DNA of 64,000 bases, from contig AP014718.1 in the NCBI GenBank assembly GCA_002370555.1, positions 3,038,001-3,102,000 of the forward strand, written 5' to 3'. Both the position numbers and the translations under genes were made by a program. Numbering within the stretch: position 1 is the first letter of the stretch; each line of letters starts with the position of its first letter. The notes below the pieces were generated by a model. That model searched no databases, was not told the origin of the DNA, and worked only from the letters and a program-made list of their open reading frames with translations. This document shows, in pieces, positions 38,664 to 47,907 of the stretch. Source of the stretch: Arthrobacter sp. Hiyo4 (GTDB lineage: Bacteria > Actinomycetota > Actinomycetes > Actinomycetales > Micrococcaceae).

Positions 38664-40419
38664 TACTGGTCCTTTTTCGGCCCGGTGGGGCCGCTGGGGT
38701 GGTGACGGAGTCTGCGCCATTATCGCCCTGGCGGCTGGGAGTTTGCTGGGTGAGGCTGGAATTGGAACCGTCAGCAGATTCGCCGGAATCGGAATCCGCA
38801 AGCTGCCACTCTTCGGACAGCAGCTTCCTTACGGCAACCGCTTCCGCCGCGAGCCGGTGGTCCTCACCGCGGGCAAGCAGGCCATACTCCACCATGGTGC
38901 GGCCGTCCTCGTGGGTTCCGGTCCGCACCCAAACGCGGCGCCGGTTCACGTAGAGCGAGACGATCAGGCCGCCCACGGCCAGCAGCGCGAAAATGAGGGC
39001 GTAGAGCTGGCCCGGGTTGTGGTGGATGTCCACGCCCACGTAGCGCTTCACGCTGTCAAAGCTGATGCTGCCTTTGCCGTCAGGCAGGGTGTAGGAGCTG
39101 CCCGGAGCCATGGTAATGCCGCCGGCGTCCAGGTTGCGGGCGTTCAGCGGCGTCAGGTCACTGACGTCCAGTTCAAAGACGTTCTGCGGCGAGCCAGCGT
39201 CCAGGCCAAGGTCCCCGAAGTACGAGTTCAGGGTCAGCTGCGGGTTGAAGAGGTCCGGATCGCCGCTGAAGGACACGCCCTCCTCGGTGATAAACGCCGT
39301 GGGCAGGAAGAACCCCACAAAGCCCAGCTGTTCGGGCCGCGCGTCGGGGACCTTGATCACCAGTGACGAGTAGTAGTTGTCACCCTGGAGCTTGGCCACC
39401 ACGGGACCCTGCATGGCCACGTTGCCGGCGCCGTCACGGATGGTCACCACGGGCGCGTAGCCGTTGCCGGTGAGGTAGATGCTGGTGCCGCCCAGGGTCA
39501 CGGGATCGTTGACCTTCAGGACTTCCTGCTTGGCGGGCGAGTCCGGGGATTCCCGCGTGGTGACTTCGGCGTTGAAGTCGATGGGCTGGCCGATTTTTCC
39601 TGGTGATTCGCGGTCAAACAAGACGTCGAATTTGTCCAGCTGGATGGAGTACGGCTGCAGCTGGCTGGGCTGGAAGTTGGTGCCGGGGGTGAACTGGTCG
39701 TAGCCCACCAGCGTGTTCACGAAGGTGTCGCCCTCCACCAGGATGCGCTGGCCGCTGTAGCCGAACAGGCCGCCCACGGCCACCGACACCAGCACGCCGA
39801 TCAGCGACGTGTGGAACACCAGGTTCCCTACCTCCTTGGCAAAGCCGCGCTCGGCACCCAAAGACGGCCGCGCGCCGTCGTCGTCCCTCACGTCAACGCG
39901 GTAGCCGCGCTTCTTCAGCACCGCTGCGGCGCTGCGGATGGCGTCCGACGCCGGGAGGCCGGCGTGGGCGGGAACCACCAGGGTGCCGTACTCGGGGAGG
40001 CGGGAGAGACGTTGGGGGGTCCGCGGCGGCTGGGAGCGCATGGCCCTGTAGTGGGCAATGGCGCGCGGGACCACACAGCCGATCAGCGAGATGAACAGCA
40101 GGATGTAGATCGCAGAAAACCAGACTGAGGAATAGACGTCGTAGAGCTGCAGGGTGTCCAGCAGCTTCCCGTAGTCCGCGTTGTCCTTGATGTACTGGGT
40201 CACGACGGACGGGTTGGCCGGGCGCTGCGGGAACAGCGATCCGGGCACCGCGGCGACGGCCAGGAGCAACAACAGGAACAGCGCCGTGCGCATGCTGGTC
40301 AGCTGGGTCCAGGCCCAACGCAGCATCTCCACCGGTCCCAGGACCGGCAGCGCCGCCTCGGTTTTGGCGGCGGCAACGGGTGCCTGGGACTTTTCGTTTG
40401 CTTTCACGCGCTCGCTCAT
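38663..40419 (-). CDS. resB: Cytochrome c biogenesis protein ResB (one frameshift)
   Basis: MSERVKANEKSQAPVAAAK opens a short cytoplasmic N-terminus. ResB-type segments are WAWTQLTSMRTALFLLLLLAV, VWFSAIYILLFISLIGCVVPR, LVFHTSLIGVLVSVAVGGLFG, a large exterior beta domain (TFVNTLVGYDQFTPGTNFQP) and the final membrane span GQLYALIFALLAVGGLIVSLYV. The cytoplasmic tail is Ser/Asp-rich and shifts frame near 38690; the restored end is GPKKDQ with TAA overlapping ccsB. It works with CcsB in haem attachment. Confidence 0.92.
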
Positions 40420-41171
40420 CAGATCGGCAACTTCACATCGGTTTGGAACCAGTACTGCAACTCGGTGACCCAGGTGCCCCAGACGCCGCTGGCCATCAGC
40501 AGACCCAGCACCACCAGGATCCCGCCGCCGATCCGCTGGATGGCCAGGCGGTGCGTGCGGAAGAAGGACATCACGCCCATGCCGCGCCGCACCGCCAGGG
40601 CGATCAGCAGGAACGGGATGCCCAGGCCCAGGCTGTAGACAAATGCCAGCAGGGCACCCTTGGCTGCGGAGGAACCGCCGGACAGGCTCAGCAGCTGGAC
40701 GGCGGAGTAGGTGGGGCCGATGCACGGCGCCCAGCCCAGGCCGAACGTGAGGCCCAGCAACGGCGCGCCCCACAGGCCGGCCGGCGGCTTGGCATGGATC
40801 TTGGCATCACGCTGCAGCCAGCCGAAACCGCCCATGAACACCACGCCCATGAGGATGACCAGGACCCCAGCAGCTGGGTGATCCAGGCATTCTGCGAGCC
40901 GGTGATCAGGGTGCCGAGCTGGCCGAACGCGCCGCCCAGAAGCACAAAAATCGCCGAGAACCCCAGCACAAAAAGCCGATGCCCGCCAGCATCCGGCCGC
41001 GCTTCTGCTTCTCCAGGTCCACGCCACTCAGGCCCGTGACGTAGCCCAGGTAGCCGGCACCAGGGGCAGCACACACGGCGACAGGAAGGACACCAGGCCG
41101 GCGAGCAGCGCCACCGGGATGGCAAGCAGGAGCGAGCCGTTCAGGATGGTTTCGGCGAAGGGGCTGTTCAC
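40419..41171 (-). CDS. ccdA: Thiol-disulphide transmembrane protein CcdA (frame-disrupted)
   Basis: The GTG start at 41171 gives VNSPFAETILNGSLLLAIPV and then VSFLSPCVLPLVPGYLGYVTG, carrying the first conserved Cys. The second is in GLGWAPCIGPTYS. Six membrane segments are recognisable once three shifts (about 41065, 40965 and 40870) are bridged. CcdA passes reducing power across the membrane to the thioredoxin-like protein encoded next to it, keeping apocytochrome Cys reduced. The stop overlaps the resB start (TGATG). Confidence 0.88.
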
Positions 41172-41186
41172 GGTCCGGGGCCGCCG

Positions 41187-41821
41187 CTACTCTGCCACGG
41201 CGGCGGTGATGAGGGCTTTGAGGGTGCCCCTCTGGATTTCGCCCAGCACGCGCGAGGCCACACGGCCCTGCTTGTCCAGGACCAGGGTGGTGGGGACTGC
41301 CCCGGCGGGACCAGCCCGGAGACGGCCAGGAGCACGCCGCCGTTCTTGTCGTCGAAGCTGGGGTAGGTCAGGTTGAAGGTCTTGTCGAAGGCCTCCGCGG
41401 TGGCTTTTTCATCGCGGAGGTTGACGCCGAAGAACTGCACACCCTGGTCCTTGAAGTCCTGGTGCAGCTCTTCCAGGATGGGTGCTTCCACCCGGCAGGG
41501 TGCGCAGGCGGCGAACCAGAAGTTCAGGACCGTCACCTTGCCCTGGAAGTCCGCCGGGGCTACCTGGGTGCCGTTGAACAGCGTGCCGTTAATGGCGACG
41601 GCGGCCTTGCGGTCCGCCGCGGTGAACTCGGTCACCGAGCCGTCCCCGGCCACGTAGTTCTTGTTGTCGCCGGCTTTGGCCTGCTTGGCGAGGGCATCTT
41701 CCTGCGCACAGGCGGACAGGCCCAGGGTCAGGGCGGTCAGCGCGGCGCCGCCGGCCGCGAGTACGGCACGGCGGGACGCTGTGCCTGAAATTGCTGGGGA
41801 TGTTGCGCGAGGGTCAGCCAT
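41187..41821 (-). CDS. ResA/TlpA-like thioredoxin lipoprotein (one frameshift)
   Basis: MADPRATSPAISGTASRRAVL leads to a hydrophobic stretch ending in the lipobox LGLSAC, so the mature protein is a lipoprotein. The thioredoxin fold has KVTVLNFWFAACAPCRVEAP (CxxC as CAPC), FFGVNLRDEKATAEAF and the cis-Pro region VPPGAVPTT after a shift near 41310. It reduces apocytochrome c disulphides with electrons from CcdA. An upstream ATG at 41884 is less likely because it overlaps the phosphatase gene more deeply. Confidence 0.88.
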
Positions 41822-41822
41822 C

Positions 41823-42503
41823 TCAGGCTCCGGGGGTGCTGGCGGCACCGGGAAGAAGTACGGCAGCGGGCTCACTGTACTCAACGCGCAGGAGCGAGCC
41901 GTCGTCGTCGAACACCAGGGAGGTGATGGACGTCAGAGTGCATTCGCGTTTGCGCGGGTCATGCCACAGCGGCCTGCCTTCGGCGCTGAGGCGGGTGGCC
42001 CAGATGGGGAGCTGGTGGCTGACCATGATGGCTTCCGGGCCGCCGGTTCCGTAGTCGCCGGCGGCCAGTTCGATGGCCCGGAGCCGGGCGTCCTCAACAG
42101 CTGACATAACGCGCGCGGCCTGCGCCTTGTACGGTTCGCCCCAGGACGGCCGGAACGGGTTGACCAGGTGGGACCAGTGCTTGGGCTTCCGGAGCTCGGC
42201 CTTGGTGACCTTCATGCCCTGGAAGTAGTTTTCCGCTTCAATGATGCGGCTGTCCGTGTGGAGTTCCAGGCCAAGCGCCTCTGCCGTCGGGGCCGCTGTT
42301 TCCTGCGCCCTGACCAGCGGCGACGCCGCAAGATAGACGATCCTTGCACCGCGCGCGGCACGTTCGGCGAAGTGGTCGGCGAGCATCTGCGCCATTTCCC
42401 GGCCCAGCTCGGAAAGGTGAAATTCGGGCAGCCTGCCGTACAGAACGCGGTCAGGATTGTGGACCTCGCCGTGGCGGAGCAGATGGACAGTGGATTGGGG
42501 CAT
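41823..42503 (-). CDS. Histidine phosphatase family protein
   Basis: A 226-aa protein with the phosphohistidine RHG motif at its start (MPQSTVHLLRHGEVHNPD), the second Arg in SPLVRAQETA and the late catalytic His in MVSHQLPIWA. Such enzymes include phosphoglycerate mutase-like phosphatases of many substrates. Its stop lies 2 bases before the TlpA start, so it heads the cytochrome maturation operon; this placement is common in Micrococcaceae but its biochemical link is unknown. Confidence 0.88.
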   Translation of the reverse strand: MPQSTVHLLRHGEVHNPDRVLYGRLPEFHLSELGREMAQMLADHFAERAARGARIVYLAASPLVRAQETAAPTAEALGLELHTDSRIIEAENYFQGMKVTKAELRKPKHWSHLVNPFRPSWGEPYKAQAARVMSAVEDARLRAIELAAGDYGTGGPEAIMVSHQLPIWATRLSAEGRPLWHDPRKRECTLTSITSLVFDDDGSLLRVEYSEPAAVLLPGAASTPGA

Positions 42504-42596
42504 GTTTACCAGTTTCTCAAAGATGGCGTGCGATCCGAAATCTTCTACATTCAGTAGAACTCAAATTTTTGGAAAAATGTTCCGGAGCCGGGAACA

Positions 42597-42616
42597 AAAC
42601 ATGCAAACGCATGTTT
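42597..42616. promoter_or_regulatory. Palindromic operator between the phosphatase and yceI-like genes
   Basis: AAACATGC and GCATGTTT form a perfect 8-base inverted repeat around AAAC. A second, shorter inverted repeat GTTCC(7)GGAAC lies at about 42579-42595. Position 90-110 bases before both divergent starts suggests a dimeric repressor or activator site. The binding protein is unknown. Confidence 0.45.
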
Positions 42617-42705
42617 ATACTGGACGCAGCGGATAGTTGATGATTCAACAGATGAAGCGTCAAGCTATCCGGAACTACCAACCGACAAACCCAAGGAGAA
42701 ACACC

Positions 42706-43254
42706 ATGACTCTTCCCGCAGACGTCACCACCGGCACCTGGACCCTCGACAACTCGCACAGCGAGATCGCCTTCACCGTCCGGCACGCGGGCATCAGCAA
42801 GGTCCGCGGCCAGTTCAAGGATGCCGTGGCAACCCTGGACCTCGCCGACAACGTGGCCGATTCCAAGATCAGCGCCACTATCCAGACCGCCAGCTTCGAC
42901 TCCGGCGATGTCAACCGCGACGGCCACGTCCGCGGCGAAGACTTCTTCGACGTCGAGGCCTTCCCGGAAATCTCCTTCGTCTCCAACGGCCTCGTGGCCA
43001 AGGGCAACAGCTACGAGCTGACCGGGGACCTCACCATCAAGGGCGTCACCCGCCCCGTTGCCCTCGAGACCGAGTTCAACGGCGTGGCCGTGGACCCGTT
43101 CGGTATGACCCGCGCCGGCGTCTCCGCCGAAACCACCATCAGCCGCAAGGACTTCGGCCTGACCTGGAACGCCGTGCTGGAAGCCGGCGGCGTGCTGGTC
43201 AGCGACAAGGTTGCCATCAACCTGGAACTCGCGTTCATCGCACCCGCAGCCTAA
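42706..43254 (+). CDS. YceI-family lipid-binding protein
   Basis: The 182-aa protein starts at ATG 42706 after AAGGAGA. The YceI lipocalin-like barrel is clear: TGTWTLDNSHSEIAFTVRHAG, KVRGQFKDAVATLDLAD, HVRGEDFFDVEAFPEISF and DLTIKGVTRPVALETEF. There is no signal peptide, so this is a cytoplasmic type that binds polyprenoid or other long lipids. A start at 42637 would add residues without homology. Confidence 0.9.
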   Translation: MTLPADVTTGTWTLDNSHSEIAFTVRHAGISKVRGQFKDAVATLDLADNVADSKISATIQTASFDSGDVNRDGHVRGEDFFDVEAFPEISFVSNGLVAKGNSYELTGDLTIKGVTRPVALETEFNGVAVDPFGMTRAGVSAETTISRKDFGLTWNAVLEAGGVLVSDKVAINLELAFIAPAA

Positions 43255-43270
43255 TTTTCTTCCTGAAGCA

Positions 43271-43317
43271 CCCCGGCCGCCAGATTCCCGGAATCCGGCG
43301 GCCGGGGTACTTTGTTT
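43271..43317 (+). terminator. Terminator after the yceI-like gene
   Basis: The arms CCCCGGCCGCC (43271-43281) and GGCGGCCGGGG (43297-43307), with an inner GATTCCCGGAATC helix, are followed by TACTTTGTTT. Confidence 0.8.
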
Positions 43318-43347
43318 AATCCCCTAGATACCGGCGGATCCGCGGTC

Positions 43348-43353
43348 TACAGT
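43348..43353 (+). promoter_or_regulatory. -10 element for a leaderless transcript
   Basis: TACAGT lies 7 bases before the ATG at 43361, without a ribosome-binding site. Confidence 0.45.
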
Positions 43354-43360
43354 GTGACCC

Positions 43361-44079
43361 ATGAGCAACAGTGAAGTACCGCAGCCCCAGCAGCCCCAGC
43401 AGCCCGGCGCCCAGCAACCGGGCGCCCAGCAGCCTGCCACTCAGCCGCCTGCCGGCAACGTTCCGCCCGCCGGCTACGAGCCGCCACCCGCCTACCCGCA
43501 GCCCGGCCAGACTTATCCCGCGCCGGGCCAGGCCTACCCGCAACCCGGCCAGCCATACAACCAGCCGGGCCAGCCGGGCGGCTTCCAATTTACGATGCCC
43601 ACCGACGGCCCCGCAACTTCAACGACGTCATGCCCAGGGGCGGTTTCTCCGGTATGTTCAGCGTGACCGGGCTGCCCACCGAGCTCAAGGTCTCGTACTG
43701 GATCTGGCTCATCGGCGGCATGCTGGGAGTCCTTGGCGGCCTGTTCGGCGTGTTGGGTTCGCTGGCGTTGTTCGTCGTGGCACCCGGGCTGGCCGTTGTG
43801 GTCCTCCTGCTCGTCCTGGTGGCACTGGCCCTGGCGGCGGCCCAGATTGTCCTGGTCCTGAAGATGAAGGAGGGCAAGGAATGGGCAAGACTTGCGCTCA
43901 CCATCGTGGCCGGCGTTTCGCTGGTGCTCGCCGTGCTTGGCGGCAGCGTGGGCGGCGGCGGCATGGGCCAAGGCATCGGCAACAACTGGCTGGGTTTCCT
44001 CATCAGCGCCGCGGCAACGGTGCTCATGTGGCTGCCGAACTCGCAGGCCTGGTTCAACGCCGTCAAGGGCCGCGCGTAG
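43361..44079 (+). CDS. Membrane protein with Pro/Gln-rich N-terminus, copy 1 (one frameshift)
   Basis: The N-terminal 85 residues are Pro/Gln/Gly-rich (QPQQPGAQQPGAQQPATQ, then AYPQPGQ units). After a shift near 43610, four membrane segments follow, including SYWIWLIGGMLGVLGGLFGVLGSLALF, VVVLLLVLVALALAAAQIVLVLKM and a C-terminal pair. KEGKEWARLALTIVAG is a recognisable loop shared in type with the next gene. No function is known. Disordered Pro/Gln N-termini of this kind are frequent on actinobacterial envelope proteins. Confidence 0.75.
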
Positions 44080-44258
44080 ACCGGATCGAGTAGAAACACA
44101 GTCTTGCGCGACGCCCGCTGAGTTCTGTGGGAATACCTCTCCGGAATGATCCCCTGTGGCACCCGCCGGGGGTACGGTGGGAAGTAAGCCGTACTGGGGC
44201 AGGCCAGTTGGACTGCACCCAGCAGCCGAACTGACATCCGACCTGCAAAGGACCGCTC

Positions 44259-45120
44259 ATGAGCACTCCTGTCCCGCCTCCCGTCCCGAACGAGCCCGAG
44301 CCCGGAAACCAGCCGCCAGCGCCCCGATACGGCGAGAACAGCCCGCCGTTCGGGCAGCCCACACCGCCGGCGCCACAGTACGGACAAAACGCCCCGCAGT
44401 ACGGCCAACAGACTGCCCCGGCACCCCAGTACGGACAAAACGCCCCGCAGTCCGGCCAACAGACTCCCCGGCGCCCCAGTACGGGCAGAACAACCCGCAG
44501 TACGGCCAGAACACCCCGCCGCAGTTCGGCCTGCCCACGCCTCCGCCCTACGGCCAGCAGCCGTACGGGCAGTCCCTTACGCGCAGTCCCCCTACGCGCA
44601 GTACCCGTCCGAGCAGCCGCAGGCCATGGGATCCAACGGGGTTCCCCAGCTGGTCAATATCTCGTTCTGGCTGCTGATCGGCGCGGGTGTTGTGTATGTC
44701 ATCAACCTGCTGATGGGCATTGGCATGCTCGATGACCCGGCGATGCGCCGCGTCTTCGAAGACGCCATGCGCAGTGGTGGCGCTACCGGCACGGAGTTTG
44801 CCTTCGACGATTTCAAGGGTGTCCTCGCCGGGTCAATCGTGGTCTTCGCCATCATCGGCGCTGGGTTGTACGCGCTGGTGGCGTTCTTCGTCCGTCAGGG
44901 CAAGAACTGGGCCCGCATCCTCGGTACGGTTTTCGCGGCACTGTCCGTTTTCGGCCTCGTCGGGCCACCGAGCCTCGGAACCGTGGGGACGCTGGCCGGG
45001 ATCGCAGCGATCGTGCTGCTCTACCTGCCGGCCGCGGCACCTTACTTCCGCAAGCAGCAGCCGTTCGCTAACCCGTACGGCGCACCGGGCACTACACCTG
45101 GCAACCCCTACGGGCAGTAG
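44259..45120 (+). CDS. Membrane protein with YGQ-repeat N-terminus, copy 2 (one frameshift)
   Basis: Starts MSTPVPPPVPNEPEPGNQPP after AAAGGA. The N-terminal repeat APQYGQNAPQYGQQT occurs about twice, then a shift near 44470 leads to the membrane part: VNISFWLLIGAGVVYVINLLMG, GVLAGSIVVFAIIGAGLYALVAFFV, then RQGKNWARILGTVFAALSVF. The loop QGKNWARI matches the EGKEWARL loop of the upstream gene, so the two are probably divergent duplicates. The C-terminus repeats the NPYG pattern. Confidence 0.75.
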
Positions 45121-45178
45121 CACCAACCAGTCGCATCCACACCCTAACGGGCGTCGGCCCCACCAGCCGCCGACGAAT

Positions 45179-45915
45179 TTAGGCGGTCTGGTCCGGGTCT
45201 GCGCCCGTTGTGCGTGATAGGCGAGGATCTGAAGTTCGGTAGCCATATCCACCTTGCGGAGATTGACGCCCTCGGGGACCTGCAGCATAACGGGGGCGAA
45301 GCTCAGGATGCTGTGGACACCCGCCGCCACCACGCGGTCGCACACGGCCTGAGCCGCATGGGCCGGAAGTGCCAAAACGACCATATTGGCGCCCGTCCGC
45401 TGCAACACAGCTTCCATGTCCGCAGCGTCGCTGACGCGCAGCCAGCCCACCTCATTGCCCACCACCATCTGGTCGGCGTCGAAAATTGCCACGACGTCAA
45501 ACCCTCGGGACTCGAAGCCGCCGTAACGGGCCAGGGCCTTGCCGAGGTTACCCGCGCCAACAATGGCGACCTTCCAGTCGTGTGTCAGCCCCAGGGCCGC
45601 GGAGATGTGACGGCTCAGGTACTGCACTTCGTAGCCCACTCCGCGCGTGCCGTAGGAACCCACGTAGGAAAGGTCCTTGCGCAGGGTTGACGAGCTCACT
45701 CCTGACGCTTCAGCCAGCGATTCCGAAGATACCCGTTCGACGCCGTCGGACAGCAGCGTGTTAAGGGCGCGCAGGTAGATGGTCAGCCGGGCCACCGCCG
45801 CGGGCGGTATTTGCTTGGTGGACTCGGCGCCGTGGACGGGCTGTGTACCGTGCCCGGCCTCTGTACCTTGGACAGCATGGGGAGATGAATCCAGTGATGT
45901 CACTATCCCCTCCAT
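45179..45915 (-). CDS. rex: Redox-sensing transcriptional repressor Rex
   Basis: The N-terminal winged helix (VARLTIYLRALNTLLSDGVE, VSSESLAEASGVSSSTLRKD, LSYVGSYGTRGVGYEV) is followed by the NADH-binding Rossmann domain (VAIVGAGNLGKALARYGGF) and the domain-swapped C-terminal helix (ATELQILAYHAQRAQ). Rex senses the NADH/NAD ratio and represses respiratory genes. ATG 45915 gives MEGIVTSLDSS; a GTG at 45936 is an alternative start. The frame runs past the expected end; a shift near 45210 would give DPDQTA and a stop at 45179. Confidence 0.9.
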
Positions 45916-45993
45916 CCCATCGCGTCGTGACTCCACTCTAGAGCCCCGCCGCTGGTGCCAACAAAGCCGGTGTCATTCTGCGAGGCCGCTTTC

Positions 45994-46248
45994 CTATTGG
46001 GCCATGGCGCGTTTGAGGACGCGCTCCAGCCGGACTTCGTCGATCTTCCAGAAATCGCGTTGGACTCCATCCACCAGGACTACGGGGATTTCCTCCGCGT
46101 ACCGCTCACGCAGTTCCGGCAGCTCGTCCACCTGCTGTTCCGTCCACCCGAGTCCCAGCGAGGCAGTAACGCGTCCGACGGCGTCGCGCGCCCCTGCACA
46201 GAGGTGACAGTCTGCTTTGGTGATGAGGACTACCTCGGGTTTTGCCAT
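45994..46248 (-). CDS. Glutaredoxin-like protein (DUF836 type)
   Basis: An 84-aa thioredoxin-fold protein MAKPEVVLITKADCHLCAGA with a CHLC redox motif at residues 14-17 and the cis-Pro segment AEEIPVVLVDG. It is probably a small cytoplasmic thiol-disulphide protein. It lies upstream of, and in the same direction as, rex, a common arrangement that suggests a redox link. Confidence 0.85.
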   Translation of the reverse strand: MAKPEVVLITKADCHLCAGARDAVGRVTASLGLGWTEQQVDELPELRERYAEEIPVVLVDGVQRDFWKIDEVRLERVLKRAMAQ

Positions 46249-46379
46249 GCATTAACCGTATCGCCCTTCAGGGCGGAGAGCTGGGCAGAGGACAGCGTCC
46301 GATTGCGGGGCGTACGGCGCCGCTGGTATCCGGGCGGACACTGGCACTGGCACTGAAATCTTGGCCACCGAGTATTGAC

Positions 46380-46385
46380 TAGACT
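46380..46385 (+). promoter_or_regulatory. -10 element for a leaderless transcript (HAD gene)
   Basis: TAGACT is 7 bases before the ATG at 46393. The spacing helps choose this start over the GTG at 46387 and upstream codons. Confidence 0.5.
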
Positions 46386-46392
46386 CGTGGAC

Positions 46393-47211
46393 ATGCCCGA
46401 GGAGAAGTACGTCGCAGTGGTGACCCAGCCGGATGCGTTGATGCAGACCGGCGAAGCCGCCTTCTTCGACGTCGATAACACCCTCATGAAGGGCGCCAGC
46501 CTCTTCCATGTTGCCCGCAAGATGCACCAACGCGGCGCCTTCACCCTGAAGCAGGCTGCGGGGTTCGCGTGGAAGCAGTTCAAATTTGTGGCGCGCGGCG
46601 AGAACATGGACGATGTCCACGCTGTCCGCGACTCCGCCCTCACCCTTGCAGAGGGCATCACCGTGGAAGACGTCAAGGCCCTGGGCGAAGAAGTCTACGA
46701 CGAAATGATCGCGTCCAGGATCTGGCCCGGCGCCAAGGCACTGGCGCAGCAGCACCTGCGCGTGGGCCGGCGGGTCTGGCTGGTTACCGCAACCCCCATC
46801 GAAGTTGCCGCGGTCATTTCCACCAGGCTCGGCCTGACCGGAGCCTTGGGCACCGTGGGCGAGATTGCCGACGGCATGTACACCGGCCGGTTGGTGGGAG
46901 ACATCCTGCATGGTTCCGCCAAGGCAGTGGCCGTGCAGGCCCTGGCCCATGCCGAAGGCCTGGACCTCAAGCGGTGCTGGGCCTACAGCGACTCATATAA
47001 TGACATCCCGCTGCTGACCCTGGTGGGGCACCCGGTAGCCATCAACCCCGATGCCAGGCTCCGCCGCCACGCGCGGGACAACAACTGGCCGGTCTACGAC
47101 TTCCGTTCCGGCCGCCGCGCCGCCACGCTGGGCCTCAAGGCAGCAACGGCCGGCGGCGTAATTTACGGACTGTGGAAAGGCTTCGCCCGCATCCGCGGCC
47201 CGCGGGCATAA
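46393..47211 (+). CDS. HAD-superfamily IB hydrolase
   Basis: About 272 aa. HAD motif I AAFFDVDNTLMKGAS is near residue 28. Motif II is WLVTATPIEVAA and motif IV AYSDSYNDIPLL, with the IB-type cap between. The C-terminal basic part (RLRRHARDNNWPVYDFRSGR) ends in a hydrophobic helix AATAGGVIYGLWKGFARI that may contact the membrane. Related proteins include phosphoserine phosphatase-like and lysophosphatidate phosphatase-like enzymes; the substrate is not known. Confidence 0.88.
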   Translation: MPEEKYVAVVTQPDALMQTGEAAFFDVDNTLMKGASLFHVARKMHQRGAFTLKQAAGFAWKQFKFVARGENMDDVHAVRDSALTLAEGITVEDVKALGEEVYDEMIASRIWPGAKALAQQHLRVGRRVWLVTATPIEVAAVISTRLGLTGALGTVGEIADGMYTGRLVGDILHGSAKAVAVQALAHAEGLDLKRCWAYSDSYNDIPLLTLVGHPVAINPDARLRRHARDNNWPVYDFRSGRRAATLGLKAATAGGVIYGLWKGFARIRGPRA

Positions 47212-47246
47212 GCGACGGCGAAACGCCGTTGCCGGGCACGCAAAAA

Positions 47247-47279
47247 AATGCCCGCTGCCGGATAGGCAACGGGCATTTC
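47247..47279 (-). terminator. Rho-independent terminator between convergent genes
   Basis: AAATGCCCG and CGGGCATTT pair, with an inner TGCC/GGCA helix. On the minus strand the hairpin is followed by seven Ts, so it is strongest for the COX24-domain gene. It can also end the HAD transcript. Confidence 0.8.
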
Positions 47280-47297
47280 ACGCTTGTCGAAGTATCT

Positions 47298-47396
47298 CTA
47301 CTTCTTATTGCGGCGCTGGTGACGGGTCTTACGAAGCAACTTGCGGTGCTTCTTCTTGGCCATACGCTTGCGACGCTTCTTAATAACTGAACCCAC
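47298..47396 (-). CDS. 32-aa AURKAIP1/COX24-domain protein
   Basis: GTG at 47396 gives VGSVIKKRRKRMAKKKHR and then KLLRKTRHQRRNKK before TAG. More than half of the residues are Lys or Arg. This exactly matches the tiny AURKAIP1/COX24 domain protein encoded in nearly all actinobacteria next to a BldC-like gene, a likely ribosome-associated basic peptide related to mitochondrial mS38. The terminator with seven Ts follows. Confidence 0.9.
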   Translation of the reverse strand: MGSVIKKRRKRMAKKKHRKLLRKTRHQRRNKK

Positions 47397-47552
47397 GAAA
47401 GTTCCTCACAAACTAGATGCAGTACCTGTCTGATGGAGATGGTCCGTGGACAGAGCTACAGACTGAAACAACTGACAGATTCTTACAATGACGTAAAACG
47501 TTCCTTAACAGGGTACCGCTTCTTGGCGATGCCCACTGACCGCAGGTAATGC

Positions 47553-47765
47553 TCAGGCGGTTTCGGAGTGCCCGTCCACCACAGCACCCTTGAGGTACTG
47601 CTCGACGGCGCTCTCCGGCACCCGGTACGACCGGCCGAAACGCACTGCGGGCATTTCGCCTGAGTGGACCAACCGATAGACGGTCATCTTGGAGACGCGC
47701 ATGACCTCGGCCACTTCGGCCACGGTCAGGAACTTCGCGTTCGAGAAGTTCTGTTCTGCGGACAT
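47553..47765 (-). CDS. BldC/excisionase-type helix-turn-helix protein
   Basis: A 70-aa MerR-like single-domain DNA-binding protein starting MSAEQNFSNAKFLTVAEVAE. VMRVSKMTVYRLVHSGEMPA and VRFGRSYRVPESAVEQYLK form the winged HTH. The ATG at 47765 has AAAGGA upstream; longer starts lack support. Family members such as BldC bind direct repeats and control development or basic metabolism. The position next to the COX24-domain peptide gene is conserved. Confidence 0.88.
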   Translation of the reverse strand: MSAEQNFSNAKFLTVAEVAEVMRVSKMTVYRLVHSGEMPAVRFGRSYRVPESAVEQYLKGAVVDGHSETA

Positions 47766-47907
47766 TTCCCTATTCCTTTGCTGATGGATGACGACAGTAC
47801 CCCAGCTTTGATTCATATGCGGTGTGCCGATGCTGAGCCATCCACCAACCATGTGATAGATACTCTAGAGGTTCATGGGGCTGTAGTGAAAGTCATCCGG
47901 GCAATCA

